64,000 nucleotides of DNA from Typha latifolia. Taxonomy: Eukaryota; Streptophyta; Magnoliopsida; Poales; Typhaceae. Under the pieces are notes generated by a model. The model made no database searches, was not told the DNA's origin, and was given only the letters and a program-made list of their open reading frames with translations. Of the stretch, positions 1-12,052 are shown one piece after another (position 1 is the stretch's first letter; each line of letters begins with the position of its first letter). The stretch spans positions 13,837,188 to 13,901,187 of the forward strand of contig CM034101.1 in NCBI GenBank assembly GCA_019914945.1, given 5' to 3'. Made by a program: the position numbers and the translations under genes.

Positions 1-219
1 ATGAACCAAGGTTACAATAATTCTGGCCCCTTTGCATGGCCGCTATAAATTGAAACACTCTACATAACTATTGAAGATTTAATCATTTTAAAGACGAGCA
101 AACTATGCTACCAATCAACTGCATGCCAAAACTGGGTGAGGTTGCAAAATGGCGTCATCTTATACTAAAGGAGCTCCTCTATCACTGGTTTGCAGTTAGA
201 TCCACTGCTGAAGAGGACT

Positions 220-3200
220 TTAATATGCGAATCTGCTACCATTTCCATCTAAAAATTGATCCGTGTGCCATCCTCTAGTTTTCACTTCGGAGACAAATGA
301 GGGGAAAACTCTCTCCATCTTTTCATAAGCTTCGTGTAGAATTGCCTGTTCTGAACCAAGAGCTGAGTTCTCCATCTTTGAAGCAAAGGCAGCGACTAGC
401 CACCCCCTTAGTGCATCTTCCCCAGTTGCACTCTGTTCAAGAACCATGTAAGTTCTCTGGTTTCTTCGGTTGATCAGAAACTTTTCCTTCCGGAATACAT
501 CCCTCAGCTCCTTGAAATGCTGAGGCTTCTTCACGGCCTCACGAAGTGGCCTTCCAATTTTCACACTTCCTGCTTCCTCTAATACACGATCTGGGAAGAG
601 AAGATTTTCTCGGTACCTCAAGTCTGCAGGGCTTGAAACTTTTCCACTCTGGATTGCATGCAACCATTAGGACAGAAAATACACATTTAAGGTAGACAGG
701 TTCTGTGATTGAATTCATTTCACACCTTGATGAAATCTGCTACAATCATAGCAGTTCTCTGCGGATTTAATGTGTTGATGGGAGCTGCTCGCATCTCTTG
801 GACTACACTGTATATATGTACAACAGAAAGCAAAGGGCCCACTATCATCTGCAGAAATACAGAATCAATTCGTCAGAAAGATTTTCATTTGCAAGTCTGA
901 TTTTTCAAAGTTTCACCAGGAAGGAATGAATAAAAAAGAAAATAAAAGGTCTTCTGAATTGTATCGCATGTCTATAGTGTCATATGGACAAAGAAGGAAA
1001 ACATCATGGGAAGGGCAAAATTATAACACTAACATACTGCTTATGTGCTGGGCAGGTTTATGGGACGAGCATATAAGGACTATTTTCCAAGGCAGAGCTT
1101 GGAGGACCCACTATACCAAGAAGAGGACACAAATATGCAATTGGAAATATAATTTGAAATCTTGAATGATCTGACTGAATGTAAAAGATAGACGTGTAAG
1201 TCGTAAACAGAAGCTTTTGTTTCTAGCAACAATATTTGCAATTTACCAATTACCATTCTCCGAAGAGACATGGAAGTGCAATTTTGGTTGCATAACAAAA
1301 TAGGTTGCTTGGTTCACCAATCATCCAAGGGAAAATTAAACAGGAGATAAAAGATTTAAAGTTAAAAACTATATGTACAGTTACTCCCCAATATTAGTGA
1401 ACTATTATGTCTTCCCAAAGTACTCTTATCTTACAGAAAATTGCTATTGCCAGATTCCACCATTTTCATAGAGATTTCCTATATTTCTTGTCATGCTTCC
1501 ACAGGACACAAAATTAATATTCCTTTATCTCTTTATCTTACTTTTGTACAACTGTGGTTTACTTCTCCAACATACCAAACCAAGACTCTCATTGAAATTT
1601 CATAAAAACTCCAGTTATAATCATTTAAGTAAAATAATTATGAGCAAAACTGAAGCACCTTACCCCTTAAAGCCTAACTAACTGAAATTAGCTATATGAA
1701 TTACTTCTACTCTCTGTCCTCTGATCCCCTCTATCATATAACACTTTCAGTCTCTTGTTGTCTATTTGACGATCAAGCTAACCTTTTATTCGTTCTCTTG
1801 CTTAATTCATAAAAGTTGCAAACTTTTCTACTTTAGCAACCTTTTGGCTTGGAGCATGCACACAAAACAGGAATATGATCAAATAGGAAGGCAAAGTTTA
1901 TTCATATGCTTTTTCAGTTGTATAATTGGTGACAAACATGCTTGCATCAAAAGTAACTCAACTACGTAACTACCTTCATGAAATAGATTGGCCTTGTAAA
2001 GATGATCAATGATTCTCCCATATACTTCATCAAGGTATGTGAATGTTACATTCCTATTGATACCTATAATATATAATTTAGCATCAGACTCACCCACACT
2101 TCTGTTTACAAAGCAGGGAATCTTTGCACTTCAAGAGGCCCTTTGGTGATTATACCTTATCGACATCTTTTAAACAGATTGAACAAAAGGTCATAGAATA
2201 GATTTAAATTTCATACAATCCTCAATGTCCTGAAACAAAAATGTTAAAAATAGATATTAATTGCATCAAGGATGGCTGTGCCACGACACTTGTCAGTTGT
2301 GCCGCAAGAGAGGAAGAGAAAATGAGGCTACTTACCTTCACTCTTCGACCTCAGTGGCAGCGGAAAACTCAACGATGAGATCGACAGCGAGGGGATCGCT
2401 ACTATGAGGGGTGCCGCGCGGCACCCCTCATGCCACGTGCCAGTATACTACTGGCATAGTAAGTGCCGACCGGCATACCTCGTGCCAATCGGCACAACCA
2501 TCATTGAATTGCATAGTTTTTAGCTTAACATGCACTTGCAACTACTTTGTCATCTGCCAAAAGAGACACTCAATATAATTTAGACCTAGAACATACCCTA
2601 ACAAAAATATCTTGAGTTTTATTTAGGGTAAAAGATTATGCCTTCTATCTTGTAAGGACAAGATTGTAGCATATGAGACACGCAAATTATCCTCTGGCAT
2701 GCTAATAACGCATGACAAAATCGATGGTACAATATGAGATTAACAATCACATTAAATTAATAGCATTGAGAGTACCTATCAAATTCACTGGTGTTGTTCC
2801 ATGATTATTACCTTCATAAACCTACTTTTAAATAGAGTACTATAATGGTCTCCCAATAAATAAAAAACTAAAGAACAGCTAATGCTGATAGTAAGATATC
2901 AGATGTTACTTGTTAATTTTCCCACCATTATAAATGTTTAGATAATAAGGACATACCTTCCCTTGGGTTGATGAACAAACTGTAGATGCTAACTGAATGC
3001 CTGCTCCCATCCCTGCGACATTGAACAAAGTAGAGATTGCCTCTCCTTTAGCAAATAAGTCACTAAGATTACCTTCTTTAGCAAAAGAAGAATATATAGG
3101 TAATCTTGTCGCCCTTGCTGCAACAACTGCCATTCCCTTTAAACCACATAAAGAGAGCACATTTGATAAGTGACAAAATATCAATAGGATATATTTCTTT

Positions 3201-4906
3201 AGTCACATAAACTTTAAAACATATATGTTTAAAGTATCAAAACTGTAGATAGGCCAATCTTCTAGGGGAATAATAAAGAGGAGAGACAATGAAATTACTA
3301 TGAGCACATTTCACATTGATGTTGCATAACATTCACTGGTAAGGAAACTTGTACCTTCGCAAAGTTACCTAAGCCTGCCATTTCAAGGAAAAGATGTGGG
3401 CATAATGGTGAAAGGACTTCCAAGCCAGTACCAAGATCATAGAGCACATCAGCTACAAGACCAAAAGTATGTGTATATCGTAATAGTTCTCAATAAGTAG
3501 AAAAATCAGGGGAAAACTATTGGATAAAGATTATAAACAAAATAGTCTTACAAGATTACATGATTATTATCTGTAACAAATGCAGAAGTGATGACTATAG
3601 CAATGTAACCTACCAAGTATCCTCCAACTCTTTGGCTCTGAATCCATTCTTGCACCCATATTGCTACATATGAGCTTTCCTGCGTGCTGCATCCCATCTT
3701 TTAGAATCTGAAACGAATTACATACTTAGACAAAATCTCAATAAAGTACAGATGTAAATAAACATGTATATCCATCACCTTACCCAGCTTACAGCAGTCG
3801 CTTGTGCAGGGGTAGGACGCAAGCCTGCAGCAAATAGCAGCGACTGAGCCAACACAGGTTGTCAGTTCAAATGCATACTAATAGTCATAGATTTTTTTTT
3901 TCTACCATCAAGTAGTTGTTCACAATCAGATAAGGAAAGCAAATCATTCGTTCAATTTATTTACAAATGATGGCTATACCCCCAGAAAATAAATTCAAAC
4001 AAAACATATAAAATGACCTGTGTTGACAGCACAGATAATGCAGCACTGGAGAAATGCTGGAGCGCTCGGAATTGGGTGTAAGTCAAGTAACCCTCATTCA
4101 CACTGAGTTTTAAATTTTTCATTAGGAATAATTATAGTGATACATTCATCCACAGTGACACATACCAACATCCATGTTATAGATACCTACCTGTATGGAT
4201 ACCCTGACGGGAAAAATTTGTTCAGGAAAGATTCAACCATCCTACGATATGTCGGTCTAGCATCATTGACAAGTTTCATCTGCAATTAGAATATCCACTC
4301 AGAGATAGAGTAAAAGGGAAAATGGAGGTAAAAATCGCCTCTAAGTAAAAGAAAAAAAAATGCAGAGACTTTAACTTCAATTGAGAAAGATATCTAATAT
4401 CCTTCATTAGCTTTTGTTAGCTAGAGAATTCAACCGCGAACAAAGAAATAAAGATGAGGAAATTAAAAGGGATGACCAGGTACTACCTGCTCCTCTTCTT
4501 TAGCTAAGTCTACTACAGAAAAATATTCATAAATCGTGATTAAACCGAAAGTATCAAATGCTAAAAATGCCCAACATTTCTATCGATCGCAATAATGCTT
4601 TAACAACACAACAAAGCTAATAATTGGATTGATCGGACAAAGTACTTGTATTCGCTATAAAATTAAGTTTGCAAGAGAAAAATTACACAGAGACGGTCGT
4701 CCGCGTCGAAGCAGCAGAGATGAGAGATGGAATCAGAGGTTTCGATCCAGAAATCAGGGTGCTGGACTTCCTCTCTCTTCGCCTCCTTCTTCGAACCTAT
4801 TAACTTATCCTGGAATAGGTGAAAACGAAGAGATAAAAGAGAAGTTGATATAGCCACAGAGGATAGTGGAAAATAAGGTTTTTCCTCTAACCAGTAACGA
4901 ATTCAT
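220..4906 (-). CDS. RUS2: RUS2-type protein (root UVB sensitive, DUF647)
   Basis: The predicted protein of 439 residues belongs to the DUF647/RUS family; Arabidopsis RUS2 (WXR1) is about the same length. RUS1 and RUS2 act together in early seedling growth, UV-B sensing in roots and vitamin B6/auxin-related development; the biochemical activity is unknown. Coding exons (minus strand) are 4906-4892, 4809-4689, 4512-4487, 4279-4191, 4102-4018, 3843-3784, 3707-3614, 3452-3355, 3136-2957, 848-726 and 648-220. All joins have GT-AG borders and keep frame. Recognisable blocks are WIETSDSISH near the N-terminus, ESFLNKFFPSGYPYS, ATRLPIYSSFAKEGNLSD, INTLNPQRTA and the C-terminal GWHTDQFLDG. Two exons are tiny (15 and 26 bp), so the N-terminal 55 residues are the least certain part. 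The start chosen is the ATG at 4906-4904, whose short exon splices in frame into the next. The intron 849-2956 is unusually long and carries a MITE. Confidence 0.9.
2267..2506. mobile_element. hAT-like MITE (family 1, copy 1) in RUS2 intron
   Basis: A 240-bp GC-rich island sits inside the AT-rich RUS2 intron. It begins CAAGGATGGCTGTGCC and ends with GGCACAACCATCATTG, an imperfect terminal inverted repeat (14 of 16). It is flanked on both sides by the 8-bp duplication AATTGCAT (2259-2266 and 2507-2514). An 8-bp duplication plus short inverted ends is typical of hAT transposons. No transposase reading frame is present, so it is non-autonomous. A related copy lies at 50647-51128. Confidence 0.8.
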
Positions 4907-5964
4907 CGGGGTTGAGGAGCTCGACGGAGTTGGATAGAGAGGCGGCGGGGGATAAGAAGCGGAATCGAATGCTGTTATGTGAGTGAGAGATTTGCACTTA
5001 GATTCTTTCTAGATTGCAGTATATCAAAAGACAATTGAACTGCCCTTGATTGAAATAATGGCGTAGAAATGGGTTGGATTTGAACATTGACATAGCGATA
5101 AAGCTTAGATGCTCAATCCGGCTGGGCCTGGCCCGGACCACATTGAGGACAGTCTAGGCCTGGCCTGGGTTCAATTTTTTTTCTTTCTTTTTTTTACTCC
5201 AGCCCCAACGGACGCCTAATGTTCAATTAATTTAAAATTTTATTAAAAATAAAATAAGATGTAATTAGAGTCTTCTTTATTTAAAATAAAAATATAAATA
5301 ATGATCAAGAAGAATAAATAGTAAGGAATTAAAATGTAACAGACACATATATGATCAATTGCGGAGATAGGTTATGCGGCTTATGTCCTAATGGATGGAC
5401 TGGACTTTAATGGACGGACTCGGATTGGATGGGGCTCGAAAAAAAAGACTTGACAACCAATCATTTGAGTCTGAGAGAGTCATTTTACTGACATCAATTA
5501 TTTTATTATATTTTTTAGCAATTAAATACATCCTAACTGAAAGCTCTTGAATATCCTCTTAGGGAAAAACTCTTTTATAATTTATATCGGTAATGTCTTT
5601 GTTTTGTTTTACAAAGTTGCATGTTAAATTAAACATTGTAGTTGACAAGAGAGTTGGAAAGTATTATGTAAAACAAAATCTCGAGAATTTAGGGAACTGG
5701 ATTACGATAATTACTTCTTCTTTTTTTTGGTTAAAAGGCTACAAGGCATCACATGCAACAGAGAGGCCAGAATAAAGATCTCCAGATTCTCTACTAATCT
5801 AGTTTGGGCGGCTTGAATTGTCTACTCCATTGACGGAATAGGCGAAAGCCAAACTAGACAAACCTGGATGCCCTTTTCGCCGGCGCCATCTTATACCAAA
5901 TCCTCTTTGAATTCCCCTCTCTGCGATCGGAATTATCTTCTCTGGCATCTCAATCGATCGTAGC
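4907..5964. other. divergent intergenic region between RUS2 and the IPUT1-like gene
   Basis: The two genes are transcribed away from each other, so this 1.06-kb stretch must contain both promoters. 5100-5180 holds a GGCC-rich, self-complementary patch and 5380-5460 a short GGA-rich stretch; these may be transposon remains but I could not define ends. 5220-5340 is AT-rich. I see no convincing gene. Confidence 0.5.
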
Positions 5965-8900
5965 ATGAAGTCGCCGGCGTCAAAAGTAGGGCTCTTGGCG
6001 GCTCTCTTGGTGCTCCTCGGAGCTGGGATTCGTGTGGGTGCCGAGTCCGAGGAGGCCTATGTGACTCTCCTCTATGGGGATGAGTTCGTCCTCGGAGTTC
6101 GCGTCCTCGGGAAGTCGATTCGGGAAACTGGATCGACCAAGGACATGGTCGTGCTATACTCCGATGGCGTCTCGGAGTACTCCCAGAGACTTCTCAAGGT
6201 ATGTTCTCCTTTCTCTTTCTGAAAGGTTCAAAATTGAAGAAATATATGTTGTTCTAGTGTGACAGGTTGGAACTTTGGATCATAGTTTTTTCAATTTGTT
6301 GTGTAAAGATTGTGTTTGGAGTTGATTGCGGGAAAAGCTGCGTAGAATTTAAAAGTTAAGGTGATCTGATGGTGAGATTCGTCTCAATAGATTGTAAAAG
6401 CTAAAGTTTGTTGAACTTGGCATAACAAGCTATATTTAGTTTGCAGTTCATATAAGTGGCCATTATGATGCCTATATTTTCGCGGCTACATATTTCATGG
6501 TTAAACAAAAAAGGGTTCTTTCTCACTTTTCTTCAAACTATGCCACTTAATGCATCTTCTCAATGACCTACTGCCGAGCATTGCATATATTTAACAAAGT
6601 GTACCATTTTATGTTTAATGAGTGCGAAACATATAACTGAAATGTCTTATATTTCTATTTTGTTTAGAGAAATTGGAATTGCTCAGTTTTTATGACATTC
6701 AAGATTTTAAGTCTCATTACATTTCTCTTCACTAGCCTTATGCTGACCTGTACTGTTCTATAAACTGGCAGGCTGATGGTTGGAAAATGGAGCATATAAG
6801 TTTATTGGCTAATCCAAATAATGTGAGACCAAAAAGATTCTGGGGAGTCTACACCAAACTAAAAATATTTAATATGACAAGGTATAAGAAAGGTAAATTT
6901 TGAAAATCATTCTGTTCTTATCAACAATTGACTGGTTTGACCTACTTTTTCTTTCTGTCATCTTTTCTGGATGACTGCTCTAATTTATCATCCTTTCCAG
7001 TTGTCTATCTCGATGCAGATACAATTGTGGTGAAGAGTATTGAAGATCTCTTCAAGTGTGGAAAGTTCTGTGCAAACTTAAAACATTCTGAAAGAATGAA
7101 TTCTGGAGTTATGGTTGTTGAGCCATCTGAAAGTTTATTTAAGGACATGATGAGCAAAGTGAACACTTTATATTCTTATACTGGAGGTAATGTCAGCGCT
7201 GAATCTTTCATTTTCTCTCTTTGGGTCTTTGATTGGAAACATGAATTTTGATTCTCCCAATTAGTTGATGTTTGATGGGCCATATTATTTATTGTTTAAT
7301 TGAGACAGTTCATCCAGAGAGTTAGCAGTAAAATTTTGTGTTATCTAACATAATTTGAATTCGAAGACGAATATTCCGCTTAGTGATGTATTATTTATGC
7401 ACAAGAATAGTTTTATTATGCACAAAAGAACTGTCTGATAGGTAAAGATGGACCATTTTAATGGTCTTATTGGATCTCCTTTCCAGTGGTATATCATGTA
7501 CATGATCTGAATGCTCTCTCCTGAGATTTTTTTGTTTGTAGTGGATCATTTTGCTTTGTCTGAACTTCTCTCAGTTCAATGGTAAAACTATCAGCAACCG
7601 CCATATTTTGTCATATAATCATCAACTTGGTTATACAATCTTCTTTGTCCTCTTTTTCATTGTGGGTACTTGTTTGATGATATATTAGTTGTTTGGGCCT
7701 TTGGCTATTTGAGATGGTTATAATCTCAACTATTGATTAATTCCTGCAGGAGATCAAGGTTTTCTAAATTCATTTTATGCTGATTTCCCCAATGCCCATG
7801 TCTTTGAGCCAAACAAATCTTCAGAAATAAGCTCAAGTGAACCTGAACTGCAGCGGCTGTCTACACTATATAATGCAGATGTTGGTCTTTACATGTTAGC
7901 TAATAAGGTAATTGCAGACTTAATTTGAACTGCTATGTTTCAGATTCTTGTAATTCTTTATGCTTGCATAGATTTCACTGTACTTGTCCTAGAGATAATA
8001 TAATATTCTTCTCGCATCCCTATAAATATACAGCATAATTTACTTAATTTTGTCACAGTAATGTGGCACTAAGTCTTGTTTACTTGATTCTCCACAGTGG
8101 ATGGTTGATGAACAAGAACTGCGAGTTATTCACTACACGCTTGGTCCCCTAAAACCCTGGGACTGGTGGACTGCATGGCTTGTAAAACCTGTGGAAGTAT
8201 GGCAGGTGATGTACTGCTTTATGTTCATGTTATTCTAAAAAATTAGCTCAATATTGTAATATGCATTTGGCTCAAAATATTTTCAAAGCTTCACTAAAAG
8301 TGTCAAGTTTTCGTCAATCTATGGTGCCCATGGTGCAGAATGTTCGGGAAAGGCTTGAAGAATCTCTTCCAGGAACTGGTGGAGGAAGGAATCCTCATGA
8401 TCAGCTTGTGGTCAGAATTTTGTTCATTCTTCCCTTTTGCTTGCTATTCTTCGGCATTTATCAACCATGCCTTCAGGTTAGCAACTCTTCATTCAGTTTA
8501 TGTTTTAATATGCGTCTGAAATTGTTGTTGACTATTTATCGAGGGGTTTCTTCTTGTTATTGGCAGACAAACAAGAATCTGTTCAGCTTATCTTGTCAAA
8601 GTTACTTATGTGCATTTGCTAGACGAGTTTACTACAAATACAAATCTGGAGGGGTGCTTCCTACTTACTCCAATGTTGGAGTTGCTTCATCTTCCATTGC
8701 CAATTCAAATCAACAGGTTGTTGCTTTCATACTTTAATATATATGACGTGCTATAGCTTACAGCTTCATCCACATGTTTATCTATGAGACAGAAATTCAA
8801 ATATATCATACTTAATTACTTACCCAAGATAAAAAGAATAATATGGATTGTTTCACTACCTCTTAATTCTTCCCAACTTTAGATTAATATTTTAGGGTTG

Positions 8901-10335
8901 ATCATGATCTTAAATGATGGCAAATGACATTAGGTAATTTCTGTGAAGCCAACTAACTTTCTTGATTTGAGGCTTTCACTTTTTTTTTGTCAGTCTTCCT
9001 AGGTGGCATTAAAGTGTCCCATTTTGGGTAAAGAAGTTAATGTGATGTTATCCTTAAGGAAGCAACATAGCAAATTAAATCACTGGCCTTCTTCAGATGG
9101 TTTACGATTTATCCTGTATTACTGCAATTCAATGATGACTTCCATATCTTGAATCAATCATTGATGGTTTGGCCTTGTTTTTATAGATAATCAGGGGGTT
9201 TAGGTCTGAAAGTTTTACCAGGATGTCTGCTACTTTTTTTACCATCGAGTTCCGTTACTAGTGAAGCTCTAATGTTCTGTTGGCAATTTTGCCTTGTCAT
9301 GCTCTATTTGAAGTTCAGAGTTATCAAAATAATAGTTTATCTAATTTGTTAACAGGTTTCAAATGGCACACATTCCAAGTTACCTGCTTACTTGGGCGCC
9401 ATCTCAATCTTATTCTGCTTTATATCTGCTGCAATATCTCTTGCACTTGCATACATCATCATTCCCGAGCAAGTACTGCCATGGACAGGTTTGCTGTTGA
9501 TGTACGAGTGGACATTTGCAACATTTTTCATAACATTTGAATGTTACATCAATTTTGTCTATCAATGGGGAAAAGCTACAGCAAGTCAAGTAAGATATGA
9601 CAGCACTGACTCATCCGAGTATGGCGCAAGAAAAGGTCCATTGTGTTGCATTCAAGTTTCTTGAGAAGTATATATAGATCTATGTATTGTCTCTCACTAT
9701 GAGGTTTTTCGTCTGGTGCAGGTCATCAGCACAGCACACCTAGTTGTGAAATCGTGACATGGTTCTACTGGTTAGGAATGTCATTTCTAGCTGTTACTCC
9801 ACTGTTGTTGCCGAGCCTGTTGGGCGTCACTGCTTTATTTGCAAGGTACGAGTAATCCTAACCCATTTGCTACTAATTACTTTCGTGAGTGGAAGAAGAG
9901 TTTAAAGTTATTTTAATTGTCCCTCAATATTGACTTGACAAAAGGTACATAAACAGTGGAAGATTTCTTTAGCATTTTCTTTCACAATTGGTAACCTATG
10001 GTTTATCTAGCTCTTGCAGTATTTAGTCCATATTAAAGGCTAAACTTTTATAAAGCAGACTCTTTTCACTCCTTGATGCTTACATCTGTTTGGGCGAAGA
10101 TGTGATGCTCTGTTTTGTGCAACAATGTCATGGCAAGTTCTCTCTTACTATTTTAATATATCTAAAGGTTCTTTTCTCTCCATTTCTAAGCAGGCTAGGT
10201 TTGATGGTTGTTGGAGGTCTCATATTGGCGTCCTTTATGACTTATGCTTCTGAGCATCTAGCTATCAGAGCTTTTGTCAAAGGCCAGAATGATCGCCATC
10301 TACCAAGAACTAGAAGCAAATGTTTTTTGTGTTAA
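5965..10335 (+). CDS. IPUT1: Inositol phosphorylceramide glucuronosyltransferase (GT8, IPUT1/PGSIP6 type)
   Basis: The 546-residue product matches plant PGSIP6/IPUT1, a Golgi enzyme that adds glucuronic acid from UDP-GlcA to inositol phosphorylceramide, the first sugar step of GIPC sphingolipids. Exons are 5965-6198, 6772-6892, 7001-7186, 7750-7907, 8098-8205, 8339-8476, 8567-8716, 9356-9635, 9722-9845 and 10194-10335; all have GT-AG borders and the frame closes on TAA. A hydrophobic N-terminal signal/anchor (residues 8-26) is followed by the GT8 domain. Residues 123-125 (Asp-Ala-Asp, within VVYLDADTIVV) form the DxD metal/nucleotide-sugar motif, and the GGDQGFLN block follows. From about residue 290 there are five or more membrane segments, a C-terminal extension typical of IPUT1 and absent from glycogenin-like GT8 enzymes. 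Arabidopsis PGSIP6 is about 537 residues, so this copy looks full length and functional. Confidence 0.93.
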
Positions 10336-11638
10336 ACTGATGTGGATGAGTACCATTGATCCAGTTTATCCTTCTTGTATCTGAGATCTGTACATTATCT
10401 TTTGATGCAGAAGTTTTGGTGAAACATTCATCTAATTTGGAGCTCTTCCATGGATTAACATACGTGCAGGCTGGTTGCAAAACTGTTAATTTACTGCCAT
10501 ATCTTCCCAGTTTGTACGCGCTTCAAAAGCGTTTGCTCTCTGAACAAAACCAAAAATTACATATATACGAAAAAGAACGCGGACATAAAGCATGTTGCTA
10601 TTAATTTTCAAAGACAACCAAATGTTTTTATACTTAATATACAAAATTCTTTCATAGAAGCCCTCCTAAAATTCCTTTATTTGTGGGGATACTTTTATTT
10701 AATTTTTTTAGTGAAGGCTTATAAGTGAGATATTATTTATTTCAACCACAATGTTAAAATCAACAGATTACAAAGTTGATACAAGAAAAAAAAAAAAGAG
10801 AAGATAGCTTGGATAGGTCTCAAAACTTTGTGAACATTAATAATATGTCAAATAATACGTTCCCATTCAATCCGGACTAACATTTGAAATATGTAGCACA
10901 ACAAACTACATCAAATAAGAGGAAGAAGAAAAAAAACAAAATCAAAAGCCAGCTATTACAACCATGAAGGGAAAAACAATGATAGTGATGGCAATTGTGA
11001 AGGCGGCGATGACCGCCATTTGTAGGGAAGAGGGAGGTAGCAGCAACGATAGTGACACAAGGTAAAAATAGGGAGACAGATATAATAGCATGGAGGTCGA
11101 AGATGACAGATCCAAAGTGGCAGTAAAGGATAAAGATGACAAGCAATAGGGGCATGAGATGGTAGCAGAGGATGAGGGAGGGAGTCGGGGGAGGTGGAAG
11201 TGGACAAAGGTGGAAGAGGCGAGGCGGATTTGATAGTGGGGAGGTCAAAGATGGCAAGCAGCGATAAGACACTGATCCAACTAAGTCCGATTGACTTGAA
11301 GAAGACTACATGAAGAGAAAGAGAAAAGAAGAGAAAAGAAAGAAAAAAAAAAAGTACTCCAAAAAGAGGGAAAGAGTCTCTCCCCTCCATTTAGTCACTT
11401 GGATAGAGGAGGGGAGAAGGAAAAAATATCGGCGATCACATAGAAGACTGTCGAGGCGAGAGAACACATTAGCCCTAAAATCCTAGTAGAGCTCTCAAAT
11501 CCTAGTAGAGCTCTCCGATAGAGTTACGTATTTAAATAGGTATACTTATATTTGGTGCTTATATGTATATATGTTTTAACTTTTTTGGATATAATAACTT
11601 TGTACCTGGTTGTCCCTCGCGTATCTTGTTGTGTATCA

Positions 11639-11670
<32 letters not shown>

Positions 11671-12008
11671 TGATATCCAATAATTAGAACAACAGAAATA
11701 TTTTTATTGTGCTCTCCCAATGGGAAGGTAATCGTTTGTCTTTAAATGGCATCTCCACCTCTAATTGTGGGCCCAATTGGAGTTATATCATTTTGGATGT
11801 CTCCTATTCCGATGTCTGAGGAAGCTGCCGCAATATTATCTGCTAGCCTAATTGGCTCAATAATGGACAGTCGCAAACGGATGAAGCGCCTTCGTATAGC
11901 CCTCAATAATGACCAATATACACAACGTTGATTTGAAAACAGTATCCAATTCTCTCGTTCATAGGATACCACATAATTCTCCCTAATGGAAATCACTCTC
12001 CTTCTCTC
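10336..12008. other. intergenic region with purine-rich repeat and (AT)n
   Basis: 10336-10620 is the IPUT1 3' flank. About 10870-11520 is purine-rich on the plus strand, with long GA/GGA runs and two copies of a short AATCCTAGTAGAGCTCTC motif at 11480-11515. It resembles the G/A-rich insert in the third subtilase's intron (25090-25460) and is probably part of a dispersed repeat. 11645-11670 is an (AT)n tract. From 11675 the sequence is homologous to the 5' flank of the second subtilase (from about 15825). I see no gene here; long frames on the minus strand are low-complexity. Confidence 0.5.
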
Positions 12009-12015
12009 TTTAAAT
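12009..12015 (+). promoter_or_regulatory. candidate weak TATA element of subtilase gene 1
   Basis: TTTAAAT lies 44 bp before the start codon. It occupies the place of TATAAAT in the second and third subtilase genes and has the same preceding CTCTCT stretch. Confidence 0.4.
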
Positions 12016-12052
12016 TTCAGTCTATGTTGTTCCATGCCACCTCATTCACATC

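Noticed and set aside
10877..11390. Minus-strand frames up to 144 codons, hydrophobic or Ser/Pro/Leu-rich
   Set aside because: They come from a purine-rich repeat read on the other strand; overlapping frames and low complexity argue against genes.
11742..12035. Minus-strand frame before subtilase 1 similar to one before subtilase 2 (15833-16075)
   Set aside because: Similarity is explained by the duplicated promoter DNA; the second frame is broken, so no coding conservation.
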